Origin: Flavobacterium rakeshii | GTDB taxonomy: Bacteria > Bacteroidota > Bacteroidia > Flavobacteriales > Flavobacteriaceae | Length of the DNA stretch: 64,000 nt | Assembly (NCBI RefSeq): GCF_009741375.1 | Contig: NZ_WOWP01000054.1 | Span: 120,945-184,944, forward strand | Direction of reading: 5' to 3' | Shown: positions 26,672 to 36,284 of the stretch, piece by piece | Position numbering within the stretch: position 1 is the stretch's first letter | Layout of the letters: each line of letters opens with the position of its first letter | The notes under the pieces: model-generated | What the model was told of the DNA's origin: nothing | Database searches by the model: none | The model's input: only the letters and a program-made list of their open reading frames with translations | Translations under genes and position numbers: made by a program

Positions 26672-29110
26672 ATGAACAACTCAATATTAAAGCAATTACT
26701 GTTTTGCTTCGTTTTAATGTGTTCGGTAGCTGTATCGGCACAGGAAAGAGCCAAAATAAACGGTACAGTAACTTTAAGCGGAAACACCCCGGCCGAAAAT
26801 ATTTCGGTTGTGCTTAAAGGTTCTTCATTTTCTGCTGTAACCAATTCGGCAGGTAAATACGAAATCAAAAACATCAAACCGGGTACTTATGTACTTCGTG
26901 TTTCTGCCATCGGTATCACTCCTGTAGAGGAAAACATTACTCTTGAGGCAGGACAAACCATAACAAAAAGCTTTACCTTATCTGAAAGCCTTGAAGAGCT
27001 TAACGAAGTGGTAATTGATGGTAAAGGAAATAAGTTTACCAAAACACAAAGCAGGGTAGTTTCTAAAATGCCTTTAAAGGATATAGAAAACCCTCAGGTA
27101 TACAACGTTATTACTAGCGAGCTTTTAAAAGAGCAGGTAGTTACAAATTTTGACGATGCTCTTAAAAACGCACCGGGTATAGATAAACTTTGGGAATCTA
27201 CAGGCCGTGGTGGTGATGGTGCAGGTTATTTCTCTTTAAGAGGATTTGCTGTACAACCAACAATGGTTAACGGTTTACCAAGCATTACAAACGGTAGTCC
27301 TGATCCCGCTAATATGGAAAGTATTGAAGTTATAAAAGGCCCTTCGGGAACTTTATTTGGTAGCTCACTTATTTCTTATGGTGGTTTAATTAACGTAAAT
27401 ACTAAAAAGCCATATAATTACTTTGGCGGAAACATGTCGTACACTGCTGGTACTTACGGATTAAACCGTTTCACTGTAGATGTTAACACTCCGCTAAACG
27501 ACAGTAAAAATGCGCTTTTCCGTTTAAACGCAGCTTATCATACAGAAAACAGTTTCCAGGATGCAGGATTCAAAAAATCACTTTTTGTAGCACCGTCTAT
27601 CTCTTACAAAGTGAACGACAAACTGTCTTTCCTTGTTAATACTGAATTTTACAACGGTAAAAGCACTAATCAAACAATGCTTTTCCTTGACCGAGGAGCT
27701 GAACTTAGAGTTCATGACATGAACGAATTAAAATACGACAGTAATCGTTCGTACACCGGTAACGACTTATATATGGAGACACCTACTTTCAGTATACAGG
27801 GACAAATGTCTTACAAAATATCTAATGAGTGGACATCTCAAACCGTATTCTCAAGAACATCGGCTAAATCAGACGGATACTACTCATATTTATATGAAGG
27901 TACTCAATACACTCCGGTAACCGAAGGTATAGTACTTAACCGTTACATCAGCAAACAAAACTCTGAAACCTACGGTACAGATATTCAGCAAAACTTTATT
28001 GGTGACTTTACTATCGGAGGCCTTAGAAACAGAATGGTTGTAGGTTTTGACTACTTTAACAGAAATGTAGTAAATAATAGTAGTCCTTATGTAACTAATG
28101 GTATGATATACATTGGTAACAATCTGGCGCAATTTAATGAGCTTGTACTGGGTATAACAAATCCTCTTGATTATAAAGATGAAACCGGTGTACTTAATCA
28201 GGCAGGTACTGATGCTCTTTTAGGAAACAGTCAAATCAATCCTTTAAAAACCACTCAGGAAATATTTAGTGCATATGCTTCTGATGTAATTAACATTACT
28301 CCTTCCCTATCGGCTATGTTAAGTTTAAGGGTAGACCGTTTTGCAAACAAAGGTAACCTTAGCACTAAGGCAGACGATTATAACCAAACAGCACTTTCTC
28401 CAAAATTCGGGTTAGTATACCAGCCTATTCTTGACAAAGTATCTGTTTTCGCTAACTACATGAACGGATTTAGTAATGTTGCTCCTATAATAGGCGATCA
28501 AACATTTACTTTTGATCCAGAACAGGCTAACCAGTTTGAAATAGGTACTAAATTAAACCTAATAAACAATAAAGTAACAGCTACATTAAGTTACTACGAT
28601 ATAAAAGTAAGTAACACTGTTATACAGTTAGCCGCTAACGAATATACTCAGGGTGGAGAACGCTACAGCAAAGGTTTTGAAGCCAGTGTAGTAGCAAGCC
28701 CTGTAAACGGACTTAACATTATTGCAGGTTACAGCTATAACGACAGCTTACTTGAAACTGCCGGAGTAAGTGATGACTTTGCAGGAAGAAGACCGGAAAG
28801 TGCAGGTCCGCAAAACATGGCAAACCTTTGGGCAAGCTATAAGTTTACTACAGGTAAACTAAACGGTTTCGGTCTTGGATTTGGTGGTAACTACGGTAGT
28901 GAGAACAAAATATTTAACCGTAACGCTGCTGGTACATTCACACTTCCGGAATATACTGTGTTAAATGCATCTGTTTTCTATAATGCAGAAGCCTTTAGCA
29001 TTACCCTTAAAATGGATAACATTACAAATAAGGAATACTTTAAAGGTTGGTCTACAATCAGCCCGCAAAAACCAAGAATTTTTGCTGCTAACCTAACGTA
29101 TAACTTCTAA
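26672..29110 (+). CDS. TonB-dependent siderophore-type receptor
   Basis: The 812-residue outer-membrane receptor has a signal peptide (cleavage near VSAQ, about residue 24). A carboxypeptidase-D-like beta domain spans about 28-110 (INGTVTLSGNTPAENISVVLKG, KSFTLSESLEELNEVVI). The plug domain contains SLRGFAVQPTMVNGLPS and IEVIKGPSGTLFGS, as in siderophore receptors. A 22-strand barrel follows, ending in KPRIFAANLTYNF with terminal Phe. It imports ferric chelates using TonB. An operator-like repeat lies upstream, and an intercistronic hairpin separates it from the two downstream membrane genes. Confidence 0.93.
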   Translation: MNNSILKQLLFCFVLMCSVAVSAQERAKINGTVTLSGNTPAENISVVLKGSSFSAVTNSAGKYEIKNIKPGTYVLRVSAIGITPVEENITLEAGQTITKSFTLSESLEELNEVVIDGKGNKFTKTQSRVVSKMPLKDIENPQVYNVITSELLKEQVVTNFDDALKNAPGIDKLWESTGRGGDGAGYFSLRGFAVQPTMVNGLPSITNGSPDPANMESIEVIKGPSGTLFGSSLISYGGLINVNTKKPYNYFGGNMSYTAGTYGLNRFTVDVNTPLNDSKNALFRLNAAYHTENSFQDAGFKKSLFVAPSISYKVNDKLSFLVNTEFYNGKSTNQTMLFLDRGAELRVHDMNELKYDSNRSYTGNDLYMETPTFSIQGQMSYKISNEWTSQTVFSRTSAKSDGYYSYLYEGTQYTPVTEGIVLNRYISKQNSETYGTDIQQNFIGDFTIGGLRNRMVVGFDYFNRNVVNNSSPYVTNGMIYIGNNLAQFNELVLGITNPLDYKDETGVLNQAGTDALLGNSQINPLKTTQEIFSAYASDVINITPSLSAMLSLRVDRFANKGNLSTKADDYNQTALSPKFGLVYQPILDKVSVFANYMNGFSNVAPIIGDQTFTFDPEQANQFEIGTKLNLINNKVTATLSYYDIKVSNTVIQLAANEYTQGGERYSKGFEASVVASPVNGLNIIAGYSYNDSLLETAGVSDDFAGRRPESAGPQNMANLWASYKFTTGKLNGFGLGFGGNYGSENKIFNRNAAGTFTLPEYTVLNASVFYNAEAFSITLKMDNITNKEYFKGWSTISPQKPRIFAANLTYNF

Positions 29111-29127
29111 GAAATAATAACAAAACA

Positions 29128-29158
29128 ATCCCCTTCCTGTAATAGAAGGGGATGTTTT
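29128..29158 (+). terminator. intercistronic hairpin / leaky terminator
   Basis: The stem ATCCCCTTC / GAAGGGGAT with an 8-base loop is followed by GTTTTAATTT, a weak T tract. It lies between the receptor gene and the DUF4198 gene and could reduce downstream expression or protect the receptor mRNA 3' end. Confidence 0.6.
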
Positions 29159-29174
29159 AATTTACATAAACACC

Positions 29175-29906
29175 ATGAAAAAATCAGTTTTATTATTGTT
29201 ATTGCTTTTGGTTTCGGCAAACTCTTTCGCACATTTCATGTGGGTAGAAACCGCTATGAAAGGTAAAGTAAACCAAAAACAGGAAGTAAAGGTTTATTTT
29301 GGCGAATATACCTATGGTATGATTGAAGAAGTAAACGGCGAGGCGTTTAATAAAATGAAAAAGTTTACGGTATGGGTTGTGGCTCCAAACGGAGAAAAAC
29401 AACAACTTGAAATGAAAGCCGGAGAAACTTTTTACAGCGGTTACTTTACGCCAAAGGCAAACGGTACGCATACTGTAGTGCTTAATAATAATGAAATTGA
29501 TGTGGTAGATTATACTCAGTATGACTTCGGGATATTTAAAACCCATTACCACTCTGTAGCAAAAGTGGAAGTAGGCAATAAAACTGCCGAAACTGCCGCT
29601 ATAAACCCTGAAGGACTTACAATTGTTGATCTTACTAAAAAAGTACATACTGAAAAAGGTGAAACTGTTTTAAAAGTACTATACAAAGGCCAGCCGGTAA
29701 AAGAACAGGAAGTAACTGTTTTTATTTCTGACCTATGGTCTAAAAAAGTATATACTGATGAAAAGGGTGAAATCCGTTTTACATTACCGTGGAACACAAA
29801 GTACATTCTTGAGGTAACCCGCAAAGAAGAAGTACCGGGAAGCTACAACGGACAGGATTATCAATTTATATGGCATTGTGCCACTTATGCAATCCCTCTT
29901 GGATAA
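29175..29906 (+). CDS. DUF4198-family periplasmic protein
   Basis: The 243-residue protein has a signal peptide (cleavage near NSFAH, residues 17-20). The mature start AHFMWVE, then VYFGEYTYG, FTVWVVAPNGEKQQL and SGYFTPKANGTHTVVLNN, match DUF4198, a family of periplasmic beta-rich proteins that accompany TonB receptors and metal transporters. The N-terminal His and Met residues may bind metal. It lies between the receptor and the PepSY protein (12 bases before the latter), so it probably assists uptake of the chelate or metal. Confidence 0.85.
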   Translation: MKKSVLLLLLLLVSANSFAHFMWVETAMKGKVNQKQEVKVYFGEYTYGMIEEVNGEAFNKMKKFTVWVVAPNGEKQQLEMKAGETFYSGYFTPKANGTHTVVLNNNEIDVVDYTQYDFGIFKTHYHSVAKVEVGNKTAETAAINPEGLTIVDLTKKVHTEKGETVLKVLYKGQPVKEQEVTVFISDLWSKKVYTDEKGEIRFTLPWNTKYILEVTRKEEVPGSYNGQDYQFIWHCATYAIPLG

Positions 29907-29918
29907 AAATAAAGCCTG

Positions 29919-31112
29919 ATGAGTAAGCAGAAAGGTAAAAAGAAAAAAGGTTTTAAACACTGGGTTGGTAAAGCCCATTCATGGCTCGGATTAGCATCCG
30001 GGCTCATTGTTTTATTGCTGTCGGTAACAGGATGCATTTATGTTTTTAGCCAGGAAATAAACGGAGCTATTAGAAAAAGTGAAATTTATGTGCCTGAAAT
30101 AAAGCAAACACGCCTGCCTGTAAGCCAGCTTTGGAATGAAACCCAAAAAACACTGGGCGATTCCATAAAAATAAACAGGGTTGATGTATTTAACAATCCC
30201 GAAAAATCGGTACGTTTCTTTTGTTATAAAGGAGCTGCCGAAAAAAACTCCATATTCTATTTCAGGAATATAGACTATTACTATACAGTATATACCGACC
30301 CATATACGGGTAAAGTACTGGGCATTTACGATGAAAAGAAAGACTTTTTCAATATCATTAAAATGCTACACTGGAGCCTGTTACTTGAAACCGAAATAGG
30401 ACAGCCCGTAGTAGGCTGGGCTACCTTTATTTTTGTGATAATGCTTATTACAGGTATTATACTATGGTGGCCTAAAAATAAGGCTGCCCGCAAACAGCGC
30501 TTTAAATTTCAGTGGAAAGACAGTACCCAATGGCGTCGCAAAAACTATGACACCCATAACATACTGGGCTTTTATATATCTACCATAGCGGTAATAATTG
30601 CCTTTACAGGTATGGTTTGGGCCTTTACTTGGTTTCAGGCTATAGTATATGTTGCCGGATCGCAAAGCCTTACTCCTCCCGAGGTTAAAAGGGAACAATC
30701 AGTATTCGTGGAAAAAAGCGATAAAGATGCTGCCCTTGATATTGCCAGCGAAATAACCCGCCAAAGGCACAATACTGCCGATGCTTTCGGGTTAAGTAAA
30801 GCTGCCGACTCTACAGGGGTTGTTAATGCTTATGTACAGCAGTATGAAGGCGTGTATTATGTAAACCATCAGTTGCAGTTTGACCAGTACACCGGGAAGC
30901 TGTTAAACGAAAGGCTGCATGATGAAAAAAACTTTGGTGAAAAACTTATAACAGCCAATTATGATATCCACGTAGGAGCGATTTTAGGCATCCCCGGTAA
31001 AATAATTGCCTTTATCGCCAGCTTTATAAGTGGCCTGTTACCTATTACCGGTTTCCTTATATGGTGGGGGCGTAAAAACAAAAAAGCAAAGTCTGCTAAG
31101 ACTAAAAACTAA
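29919..31112 (+). CDS. PepSY-associated membrane protein (iron-regulated type)
   Basis: The 397-residue inner-membrane protein starts with a basic stretch and HSWLGLASGLIVLLLSVTGCIYVF (TM1). Further helices include VVGWATFIFVIMLITGIILWWP, LGFYISTIAVIIAFTGMVWAFTW and IIAFIASFISGLLPITGFLIWW, which is the PepSY_TM arrangement. The conserved His residues near helix ends (WLGL, HWSLLLE, YDIHVG) are typical of this family, which may reduce ferric siderophores or bind heme. It is the last gene of the cassette with the TonB receptor and DUF4198 protein. Confidence 0.9.
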   Translation: MSKQKGKKKKGFKHWVGKAHSWLGLASGLIVLLLSVTGCIYVFSQEINGAIRKSEIYVPEIKQTRLPVSQLWNETQKTLGDSIKINRVDVFNNPEKSVRFFCYKGAAEKNSIFYFRNIDYYYTVYTDPYTGKVLGIYDEKKDFFNIIKMLHWSLLLETEIGQPVVGWATFIFVIMLITGIILWWPKNKAARKQRFKFQWKDSTQWRRKNYDTHNILGFYISTIAVIIAFTGMVWAFTWFQAIVYVAGSQSLTPPEVKREQSVFVEKSDKDAALDIASEITRQRHNTADAFGLSKAADSTGVVNAYVQQYEGVYYVNHQLQFDQYTGKLLNERLHDEKNFGEKLITANYDIHVGAILGIPGKIIAFIASFISGLLPITGFLIWWGRKNKKAKSAKTKN

Positions 31113-31184
31113 AGTTATATAAAAACCACCTTTCCACAATCTTAGTAGATTGGTAAGTGATTAGTGTATTCTATTTTTACAAAA

Positions 31185-31215
31185 AAGGCTGTAAGTAGTA
31201 AACTTACAGCCTTTT
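31185..31215. terminator. bidirectional terminator
   Basis: The stem AAAGGCTGTAAGT / ACTTACAGCCTTT, with A-run left and TTTT right, lies between the convergent PepSY gene and the MORN-like gene. Confidence 0.85.
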
Positions 31216-31236
31216 CTCAATAAATAAATCAACGAC

Positions 31237-31590
31237 TTATTTATTTACAACTACAGCTTCTTTAGACCACTTTTTAATATCTGCGATCCTGCTGTCTGTA
31301 TAATCTACCTCATTAAGGATAGATCCGGTCCAAAAGAACCATTTTCCTGTTTTCATTCCATTAGTGTACTCACCTATTGCCTGCTTTGTTCCGTCTTCAT
31401 TATAAGCCACCCATGTTCCGTGAAGCTTACCGTCTTTATTATAAGAACCTTCTTTTTTTACTTGTCCGTTATCATAATAAAAAGTAGCTTTAACTGTTTG
31501 GCTTTCTAATTCATATTTTGGCTTTACGTTTTCCTGTGCTGAAATTAAACCTGCTGATAATAGCATCCCGGCAATAATAATCTTTCTCAT
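31237..31590 (-). CDS. small exported MORN/YwqK-like repeat protein
   Basis: The ATG at 31590 gives 117 residues with a clean signal peptide (MRKIIIAGMLLSAGLISAQ). A longer frame starting upstream at 31671 would bury this signal, so I chose the inner start. The mature part holds MORN-like repeats: YYDNGQVKKEGSYNKDGKLHG, then WVAYNEDGTKQAIGEYTNGMKTGKW, as in proteins annotated as YwqK-family antitoxins. No toxin partner is visible next to it, so the antitoxin label should not be taken literally. Function unknown. Confidence 0.8.
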   Translation of the reverse strand: MRKIIIAGMLLSAGLISAQENVKPKYELESQTVKATFYYDNGQVKKEGSYNKDGKLHGTWVAYNEDGTKQAIGEYTNGMKTGKWFFWTGSILNEVDYTDSRIADIKKWSKEAVVVNK

Positions 31591-31740
31591 ATCAGTTTTG
31601 TGTTTATATTTACCATTTATATATACGAATATACAAAATAATTTTACATTAAATATACATTGAGTTAACAATTTGGTAACATTGGATTAAAATTTAACAT
31701 ACAGGCTATGTGTATTTTACACCAAAAGCTGCATAAATAC

Positions 31741-31748
31741 TATATTTG
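31741..31748 (+). promoter_or_regulatory. -7 promoter element of the 31777 gene
   Basis: TATATTTG matches TAnnTTTG and lies 28 bases before the ATG. Confidence 0.5.
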
Positions 31749-31776
31749 CCGCACATTTTATTAACACCTACCAATA

Positions 31777-33195
31777 ATGAAAAAATTTTACCTGTTTTTG
31801 CTTTTTATCAGCGTTTCTATGTTTGCATCAGACATTCATAAATTTAAACTAAATGATAACCAAAAACTGGAATCAACCTACTCGGGTACAATTAACCAGT
31901 CTACATTCCATTGTGCGATAATTAAGAATAAAGACAACGGTAATTATGAAATTATAACATATTACCTTAATGAATTACAGCAAACAGTAAAACTGGATAA
32001 TACTTCTTTTAGTTTTGAGCCTTCAATAATTGCACATCACAAGTATGGAGATACCCTTACGGTTATAAGCCATAAAAAAGATAATTTATCAGTAATTCGA
32101 TACAACTTAAAGAGTAAAACCGCAAACGTAGAAACCATTGAGTTTGACAATGTAAGAAACACTCTCTCTCTTGCTGACAAAACCATACTTATAAGTTATA
32201 AACATTTTCGTAAAGATTTTTCGATTACAGAAATAAGTAATGCAGGTATACACACAATCGATATATCTGTAAATGAAAATTTAGCCAATCGTTATGCTCC
32301 TAATTTCTTTTTAGAAGCCCCGGTAGCTATTACATCCCTTGAGTTTATTGAAAACGGGCCTGCTACAGTTAGCAAATGCTATTATACAGGTAACCACTAT
32401 ATAGTAACTAAAGACAATAAATATAGTGGTAAAATTACCGCTATGATAGTAGATATAAAATCAGGTAATGTAGATTTTGTAAACTACATGAATAAACCAC
32501 ACAAACAGAAAAATATTACATCATTCCTATCAAACGGAATACTCTTTACTCTTGCAGGTACAAAAGACAATTTGATTTTTAAAACCTTTGATTTATTTAC
32601 AGGGGAAGAAGGTGTATTTATGGAACTAAGCAACGAGCTTTCTTCTTTCTTGCCGGAAGGCATCACCACCGAAGAGTATGCAAAAGAAGCTAAAAGAGGC
32701 TTGATGAAGCCTACACTTACTGTAAATAAAGCCGGTAGCAACTATGCAATAAGGATAGATATTGTAGATACCCAGTCTTATCAGTATGACAATTACTGGT
32801 TTCATAACTGGATGTGGAATCAAAATAATAATGAATTGATGTACAATACACAACAGAGTATGAGATCTTCAGTACCTAAATTTGGTCCTAACCCGGTTTA
32901 CTATGACAGCTTTATTACAAACTATAAAGAAGATAGTAAATATGCGTTTACATTCTTTTTAGACAAAAATCTTACTATTTTAAAGGAAACCAACTTACAA
33001 ACTGATTACATAAATCCTAATAAAGATAAATACCTAACACCTATCTTTAAAAACAAATCTTATAAGGATATTGCTCCGGCACTTACTAATACTGAACTAA
33101 GATATATTTGCTTTGACAAAAAAACCGGTGAAATAGTAATAGCCGGTGAAAAAATAGAAAACACCACTACAACAAACGAGGCGAAGTCAAAATAA
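31777..33195 (+). CDS. exported protein of unknown function
   Basis: The 472-residue protein has a signal peptide (MKKFYLFLLFISVSMFAS, cleavage near residue 18). The mature sequence is beta-rich with many short Tyr- and Asn-rich strands and no lipobox or T9SS tail, so it is probably periplasmic or inner-leaflet outer membrane. The repeated pattern of strands (DTLTVISHKKDNLSVIRYNL, KITAMIVDIKSGNVDFVNY, TFDLFTGEEGVF) would fit a propeller-like fold, which is only an inference. It is monocistronic, upstream of aspS on the same strand. Confidence 0.7.
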   Translation: MKKFYLFLLFISVSMFASDIHKFKLNDNQKLESTYSGTINQSTFHCAIIKNKDNGNYEIITYYLNELQQTVKLDNTSFSFEPSIIAHHKYGDTLTVISHKKDNLSVIRYNLKSKTANVETIEFDNVRNTLSLADKTILISYKHFRKDFSITEISNAGIHTIDISVNENLANRYAPNFFLEAPVAITSLEFIENGPATVSKCYYTGNHYIVTKDNKYSGKITAMIVDIKSGNVDFVNYMNKPHKQKNITSFLSNGILFTLAGTKDNLIFKTFDLFTGEEGVFMELSNELSSFLPEGITTEEYAKEAKRGLMKPTLTVNKAGSNYAIRIDIVDTQSYQYDNYWFHNWMWNQNNNELMYNTQQSMRSSVPKFGPNPVYYDSFITNYKEDSKYAFTFFLDKNLTILKETNLQTDYINPNKDKYLTPIFKNKSYKDIAPALTNTELRYICFDKKTGEIVIAGEKIENTTTTNEAKSK

Positions 33196-33238
33196 TTTAT
33201 TTTGCTTCATAAGTATAAGCATTTTTGGTAATTGTTTC

Positions 33239-33246
33239 TAAATTTG
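33239..33246 (+). promoter_or_regulatory. -7 promoter element of aspS
   Basis: TAAATTTG is a perfect TAnnTTTG match, 22 bases before the aspS ATG. Confidence 0.55.
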
Positions 33247-33268
33247 CACTCTAAAATTAATTGAGATA

Positions 33269-35014
33269 ATGTATAGAAGTCATAATTGTGGAGAGCTTAA
33301 TGCTTCACATATCAACCAGGAAGTAACTCTAGCAGGATGGGTACAAAAAACGCGTAACAAAGGTTTCCTTATCTGGACCGACCTTAGGGACCGTTATGGC
33401 GTAACACAGTTAATATTTGACGAAGCCAGAACCCAGAAAGATGTTTTTGAACTTGCCGAAACCTTAGGACGTGAATTTGTAATTCAGGTAAAAGGTACCG
33501 TTATAGAGCGTGAGTCTAAAAACCCTAACATGGCTACAGGAGATATCGAGATCCTGGTTAAAGAACTTACTATACTTAACGCAGCACAGGTACCTCCTTT
33601 CACTATTGAGGATGAAACCGATGGTGGTGAAGATATCAGGATGAAATACCGTTACCTGGATATTCGTCGTAATCCGGTTAAAAACAGCCTTCTTTTCCGT
33701 CATAAAGTAGCAATGGAGGTAAGAAATTACCTTTCTGCACAGGGCTTTATAGAGGTAGAAACACCTGTACTTATAAAATCAACTCCCGAAGGAGCGCGTG
33801 ACTTTATCGTACCATCAAGAATGAACGAGGGTCAGTTTTATGCACTTCCGCAATCGCCACAAACCTTTAAGCAGTTGCTTATGGTAGGTGGTATGGATAA
33901 ATATTTCCAGATTGTTAAATGTTTCCGTGACGAAGATCTTCGTGCCGACAGACAGCCTGAGTTTACACAAATTGACTGTGAAATGGCATTTGTGGAGCAG
34001 GAAGACATTATGCAGGCTTTTGAAGGACTTGCAAGCCACCTTTTAAAAGAACTTAAAGGAGTGGAAACAGGCGCTTTCCCTAGAGTGACTTATGACGAAG
34101 CCATGAGAAAATACGGTAACGACAAACCGGACATCCGTTTCGGGATGGAGTTTGGCGAGCTTAACGAAGTAGCACAACACAAAGATTTCGGCGTGTTTAA
34201 CAGCTCTGAACTTGTAGTGGGTATTGCCGTACCGGGCGGAGCAGCTTACACACGTAAAGAAATCGATGCACTTATTGACTGGGTAAAACGTCCACAGGTA
34301 GGCGCCAGCGGTATGGTATATGTAAAATGTGAAGAAGGTGGTACTTACAAATCATCTGTAGATAAGTTTTACGATCAGGAAGACCTTAAAAAATGGGCAG
34401 AAATTACCGGAGCCAATGCCGGAGACCTTATATTAGTACTTTCGGGCGATGCCTTTAAAACACGTACACGCTTAAGCGCCTTACGTATGGAACTGGCAAC
34501 ACGCCTTGACTTAAGAAAACCGGATGAGTTTGCTCCACTTTGGGTTGTAGACTTCCCGTTATTAGAGTGGGACGAGGATAGTGAAAGATTCCACGCTATG
34601 CACCACCCGTTCACATCGCCAAAACCGGAAGACATTCCGTTACTGGAAACCAATCCGGGTAAAGTAAGAGCAAACGCTTATGACCTTGTATTAAACGGTA
34701 ACGAAATAGGCGGTGGTTCTATCAGGATACACGATAAAGATGTACAGGCACTTATGTTTAAACACCTTGGATTTACAGATGAAGAGGCGAAAGCACAGTT
34801 TGGATTCCTTATGGATGCATTCCAATATGGTGCACCACCACACGGCGGACTAGCATTTGGTTTTGACAGACTTGTAGCGATACTTGGCGGACAGGAAACA
34901 ATCAGGGACTTTATTGCATTCCCTAAAAACAACTCGGGTCGTGATGTAATGATCGATGCTCCGTCTGTAATCAACAATGCACAACTGGAAGAACTTCACA
35001 TTAAGCTGAAGTAA
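33269..35014 (+). CDS. aspS: aspartyl-tRNA synthetase
   Basis: The 581-residue class II synthetase charges tRNA-Asp. The N-terminal OB-fold anticodon-binding domain (residues about 1-110) contains [26 protein letters not shown]. Motif 2 is [21 protein letters not shown] near residue 215. A GAD-like insert follows in the middle, and motif 3 is [16 protein letters not shown] near residue 528. Length matches bacterial AspRS (580-600). The gene is monocistronic, with its own -7 element and a strong terminator. Confidence 0.97.
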   Translation: MYRSHNCGELNASHINQEVTLAGWVQKTRNKGFLIWTDLRDRYGVTQLIFDEARTQKDVFELAETLGREFVIQVKGTVIERESKNPNMATGDIEILVKELTILNAAQVPPFTIEDETDGGEDIRMKYRYLDIRRNPVKNSLLFRHKVAMEVRNYLSAQGFIEVETPVLIKSTPEGARDFIVPSRMNEGQFYALPQSPQTFKQLLMVGGMDKYFQIVKCFRDEDLRADRQPEFTQIDCEMAFVEQEDIMQAFEGLASHLLKELKGVETGAFPRVTYDEAMRKYGNDKPDIRFGMEFGELNEVAQHKDFGVFNSSELVVGIAVPGGAAYTRKEIDALIDWVKRPQVGASGMVYVKCEEGGTYKSSVDKFYDQEDLKKWAEITGANAGDLILVLSGDAFKTRTRLSALRMELATRLDLRKPDEFAPLWVVDFPLLEWDEDSERFHAMHHPFTSPKPEDIPLLETNPGKVRANAYDLVLNGNEIGGGSIRIHDKDVQALMFKHLGFTDEEAKAQFGFLMDAFQYGAPPHGGLAFGFDRLVAILGGQETIRDFIAFPKNNSGRDVMIDAPSVINNAQLEELHIKLK

Positions 35015-35039
35015 TTTCAACACCTATAAACAGATACTT

Positions 35040-35080
35040 AAATCCGGGGTTATCATATAATAACCCCGGATTTTCTTTTT
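35040..35080 (+). terminator. Rho-independent terminator of aspS
   Basis: The 14-bp stem AAATCCGGGGTTAT / ATAACCCCGGATTT with a 6-base loop is followed by TCTTTTTTTT. Confidence 0.93.
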
Positions 35081-35311
35081 TTTAATACTTTTACATCGTA
35101 AAAACTTCCCTATCATTATCGCAAAAACAAAACCTTAATATTAAAATAAGGCACAATTATGGCCTTAAAAATATTAACAATTCTGCAAACAATACCTTAA
35201 AGACTAACGCAATTAACTTAATAGTTAACTGGTATTTTCAACTTTAATTTTAAAATTTCTTAACAAAGGAGGATAAATAAAAAAAACTTCAAATTTTTTT
35301 AACATTTTTCC

Positions 35312-35341
35312 TTTGCCATGTCATAATTAAGATTACCTTTG
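35312..35341 (+). promoter_or_regulatory. promoter of the cold-shock gene
   Basis: -33 TTTG (35312-35315) and -7 TACCTTTG (35334-35341) are separated by 18 bases and lie 30 bases before the ATG. This implies a short leader, unlike the long cspA leader of E. coli. Confidence 0.75.
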
Positions 35342-35371
35342 AGTTATTATTAATTTTTTTATATTACCCTT

Positions 35372-35566
35372 ATGCGCACAGGCAAAGTAAAATTTTTCAA
35401 TGAATCTAAAGGTTACGGTTTCATTGTAGACGACGAAACAGGCAATGAAATTTTTGTTCATGCTACCGGAATCAACGTAGAGAATCTTCGTGAAGGAGAT
35501 AAAGTAAGCTACGAAGAAGAAGAAGGAAGAAAAGGTAAAGTAGCAGCTAAAGTTGCTATTATTTAA
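35372..35566 (+). CDS. cold-shock domain protein (CspA-like)
   Basis: The 64-residue protein is a single cold-shock domain: GKVKFFNESKGYGFIVDD contains RNP1 (KGYGFI), and EIFVHATGI contains RNP2 (IFVH). It binds single-stranded RNA and DNA and acts as an RNA chaperone. Length is typical (64-70). It is monocistronic, with its own promoter and a strong terminator. Copies of this type are abundant in Bacteroidota, so a specific csp letter cannot be assigned. Confidence 0.95.
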   Translation: MRTGKVKFFNESKGYGFIVDDETGNEIFVHATGINVENLREGDKVSYEEEEGRKGKVAAKVAII

Positions 35567-35603
35567 TATACTTGAATTATTAAATTACCTCTTACAAAGG
35601 CTT

Positions 35604-35632
35604 AAAGCTGCTCTGGTGAGCAGCTTTTTTTA
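35604..35632 (+). terminator. Rho-independent terminator of the cold-shock gene
   Basis: The stem AAAGCTGCTC / GAGCAGCTTT with loop TGGT is followed by a T run. Confidence 0.92.
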
Positions 35633-35826
35633 TTGCATAATTCCCAGTAAAAACACAGTTTTTTAATCCTTTCTTTAAGATATAATTAACATAAAAACCC
35701 TGTTTTTAGTAATTCGACATACACAGCAAAAATAGTCTTTTCTTATTTTTATTCGTTCTAAATAAAAATTAGCCATATACAACTCCATCAATCGGCAAAT
35801 CCTTTAAATAGTTCACACAGGACATG

Positions 35827-35834
35827 TATATTTG
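35827..35834 (+). promoter_or_regulatory. -7 promoter element of the nuo operon
   Basis: TATATTTG matches TAnnTTTG, 28 bases before the nuoA ATG. TTTAA at 35803-35807 is a weak -33 candidate with a 19-base gap. Confidence 0.55.
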
Positions 35835-35862
35835 TGAATTGATTTAATAAAAAGACCCGATT

Positions 35863-36231
35863 ATGCAATCTTCAACTCAGGTAGATTTCTATCCTATATT
35901 AATGCAAACCCTACTGGCGGTAGGCTTTGTGGCTACAACCATTGCTGTATCAAACTTTTTAGGACCTAAAAGGAGCTCCATAAACAAAGACAAAAACTTT
36001 GAGTGTGGTGTAGAGTCTGTAGGTAACGCACGTATTCCTTTCTCTGTAAAGTACTTCCTGGTAGCTATCCTGTTTGTATTGTTTGACGTAGAGGTAATAT
36101 TTATGTACCCTTGGGCTGTTAACTTCCGTGAAATGGGATTTGAAGGCTTCTACAAAATGGGTATCTTTATGACCCTGCTTGTTGTTGGGTTCTTTTACGT
36201 TATCAAGAAAAAAGGATTGGAATGGGAATAG
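35863..36231 (+). CDS. nuoA: NADH-quinone oxidoreductase subunit A
   Basis: This 122-residue membrane subunit has three helices. FECGVESVGNARIPFSVKYFLVAILFVLFDVEVIFMYPWAV is the diagnostic NuoA signature, with the conserved Cys in the loop that senses quinone-site state and the acidic FDVE. It is the first gene of a 14-gene operon (nuoA-nuoN) encoding respiratory complex I, which moves electrons from NADH to menaquinone and pumps ions. Confidence 0.97.
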   Translation: MQSSTQVDFYPILMQTLLAVGFVATTIAVSNFLGPKRSSINKDKNFECGVESVGNARIPFSVKYFLVAILFVLFDVEVIFMYPWAVNFREMGFEGFYKMGIFMTLLVVGFFYVIKKKGLEWE

Positions 36232-36284
36232 TATCAGGTATGCTTTTTGTGGCATAATAACCTGATAATCAAAATTAAATTACT

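Larger units (their letters stand above)
35015..35371 (+). other. gene-free region between aspS and the cold-shock gene
   Basis: Apart from the aspS terminator and the cold-shock promoter, this stretch is AT-rich. It contains an interrupted inverted repeat: TTAATATT (35135-35142) with AATATTAA (35170-35177), and inside it AAGGC (35148-35152) with GCCTT (35162-35166). It also has an isolated AAAGGAGG at 35265-35272 with no start codon behind it. No ORF of note. Confidence 0.5.

Noticed and set aside
31237..31590. Toxin-antitoxin interpretation of the YwqK-like protein
   Set aside because: It has a signal peptide and no adjacent toxin-like gene; the antitoxin label comes from family naming only.
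31591..31671. 27-residue N-terminal extension of the MORN-like protein
   Set aside because: It would place a clear signal peptide inside the protein; the ATG at 31590 is the better start.
35265..35272. AAAGGAGG resembling a strong Shine-Dalgarno site
   Set aside because: No start codon follows at a usable distance, and this group rarely uses such sites.
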